Source of the DNA: Palsa-1188 sp050010575
GTDB lineage: Bacteria; Bacillota; DSM-12270; Thermacetogeniales; Thermacetogeniaceae
NCBI GenBank assembly: GCA_050010575.1
Contig: JBEKKU010000125.1
Span: 1-6,702 of the forward strand
Direction: 5' to 3'
DNA length: 6,702 nucleotides
This document shows, piece after piece, positions 6,300 through 6,702 of the stretch. A model generated the notes under the pieces. It was not told the origin of the DNA. It searched no databases and saw only the letters and a program-made list of their open reading frames with translations. Numbering within the stretch: the first letter of the stretch is position 1; every line of letters starts with the position of its first letter. The position numbers and the translations under genes were made by a program.

Positions 6300-6328
6300 T
6301 TGACAGATACCAGGTTCGCGATTAAAAT
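6300..6328 (+). promoter_or_regulatory. Sigma-70 (SigA) promoter of the tRNA operon
   Basis: A consensus -35 TTGACA (6300-6305) is separated by exactly 17 bases from TAAAAT (6323-6328), five of six matches to the -10 consensus. Transcription would start near 6335, about 17 bases before tRNA-His, consistent with a short 5' leader removed by RNase P. Confidence 0.88.
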
Positions 6329-6351
6329 ATAAATTGCTGGCGCAAAGACAT

Positions 6352-6429
6352 GGTGGGTGTAGCTCAGTTGGATAGAGCACCAGGTTGTGGCCCTGGGGGT
6401 CGTGGGTTCGAGCCCCATCATCCACCCCA
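6352..6429 (+). tRNA. tRNA-His (anticodon GTG)
   Basis: Complete cloverleaf. The acceptor GTGGGTG (6353-6359) pairs with CATCCAC (6419-6425). The anticodon stem CCAGG/CCTGG encloses loop TTGTGGC with anticodon GTG at 6387-6389. The T loop is TTCGAGC. The genome encodes the extra G(-1) at 6352 opposite discriminator C at 6426, the identity element for histidyl-tRNA synthetase. The CCA end (6427-6429) is also encoded. First of three tRNAs in the operon. Confidence 0.97.
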
Positions 6430-6439
6430 AAATATACAC

Positions 6440-6514
6440 TGGGGCGTAGCCAAGCGGTAAGGCACGGGACTTTGGATCCTGCATGCGAAGGTTCGAATCC
6501 TCCCGCCCCAGCCA
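6440..6514 (+). tRNA. tRNA-Gln (anticodon TTG)
   Basis: The acceptor TGGGGCG (6440-6446) pairs with CGCCCCA (6504-6510), discriminator G at 6511, encoded CCA at 6512-6514. The anticodon loop CTTTGGA carries TTG at 6472-6474. The T loop is TTCGAAT. The T stem GAAGG/CCTCC has one A-C mismatch (6488 with 6502); otherwise the cloverleaf is intact. It starts 10 bases after tRNA-His ends. Confidence 0.95.
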
Positions 6515-6581
6515 TTTTGATAGCGCATCAAAGTTTATTTTGATATACAATATAGCCTGTACTCGATTACCAACTAAACAT

Positions 6582-6656
6582 GCGCCATTAGCTCAATGGT
6601 AGAGCAGGTGACTCTTAATCACAAGGTTGGAGGTTCAAGTCCTCTATGGCGCACCA
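6582..6656 (+). tRNA. tRNA-Lys (anticodon CTT)
   Basis: The acceptor GCGCCAT (6582-6588) pairs with ATGGCGC (6646-6652), discriminator A at 6653, encoded CCA at 6654-6656. The D arm is GCTC/GAGC. The anticodon loop CTCTTAA carries CTT at 6614-6616. The T loop is TTCAAGT. The outermost anticodon-stem pair (6607 with 6623) is G-A, a mismatch. The 67-base spacer after tRNA-Gln has a repeated ATTTTGATA but no convincing separate promoter. Confidence 0.94.
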
Positions 6657-6665
6657 GAGAAATCA

Positions 6666-6697
6666 AGCCCCGCAAGGTTTGCGGGGCTATTACATTT
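6666..6697 (+). terminator. Terminator hairpin after the tRNA operon
   Basis: AGCCCCGCAA (6666-6675) and TTGCGGGGCT (6679-6688) form a perfect 10-pair stem with a 3-base loop, starting 9 bases after tRNA-Lys. The tail ATTACATTTA is only moderately T-rich, so termination may be imperfect, but the position fits the end of the tRNA transcript. Confidence 0.75.
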
Positions 6698-6702
6698 ACT
6701 GC

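Noticed and set aside
6165..6515. Minus-strand open frame of 116 codons over the tRNA operon
   Set aside because: Most of its sequence (GARTHDPQGHNLVLYPTELH, GAGGFEPSHAGSKVPCLTA) is the well-known spurious translation of tRNA antisense strands, and it overlaps the tRNA promoter.
6293..6550. Minus-strand open frame of 85 codons over tRNA-His and tRNA-Gln
   Set aside because: Same artefact in another frame (REDSNLR, GLEPTTPRATTWCSIQLSYT); the tRNAs explain the sequence.
6516..6551. Separate promoter for tRNA-Lys (TTGATA with TACAAT)
   Set aside because: The hexamers are either 23 bases apart or pair with a poor -10, so transcription from the upstream tRNA promoter is simpler.

Overview
The window looks like a chromosomal segment from a Gram-positive-type bacterium, most likely a Firmicute of the Clostridia/Peptococcaceae kind. 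This is inferred from strong AAGGAGG-like ribosome binding sites, use of GTG and TTG starts, a lipoprotein substrate-binding protein, a Firmicute-style tRNA His-Gln-Lys cluster with encoded CCA ends, and moderately high GC. No species can be named from the sequence alone.

All protein genes lie on the minus strand, so they read from right to left. From about 4147 down to 1 is a high-affinity ABC uptake cassette of the branched-chain amino acid (HAAT) family: a lipoprotein substrate-binding protein (4147-2951), a LivH-type permease (2651-1692), a LivM-type permease (1695-412, ATGA overlap with livH) and the first 142 codons of an ATPase (428-1, 17-base overlap with livM), which runs off the left edge. 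A second ATPase (LivF/UrtE type) probably follows outside the window. A strong intrinsic terminator lies just after the binding-protein gene, and a structured 299-base gap separates it from the permeases. This fits more binding protein being made than membrane components. The visible ATPase resembles UrtD (urea-type) more than LivG, and the binding protein differs from E. coli LIV-BP at recalled pocket positions, so the substrate should not be assumed to be Leu/Ile/Val.

The 328-base gap at 4148-4475 separates the cassette from an Fe/Mn superoxide dismutase gene (5168-4476). It holds a 21-base tandem direct repeat and a terminator-like hairpin in the presumed leader of the binding-protein gene. 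Upstream of sod, with a 38-base gap, is an EamA/DMT-family transporter (start best placed at the TTG at 6145). The two may be co-transcribed.

On the plus strand, diverging from eamA, is a tRNA operon: a textbook sigma-70 promoter (TTGACA, 17 bases, TAAAAT), tRNA-His(GTG), tRNA-Gln(TTG), tRNA-Lys(CTT) and a terminal hairpin.

The region is largely ordinary housekeeping and transport content. I see no mobile element, CRISPR array or defence system, and no undescribed system. The points most worth following are the leader hairpin and repeats before the binding-protein gene, the UrtD-like ATPase beside Liv-type permeases, and the gate-residue change in the superoxide dismutase.
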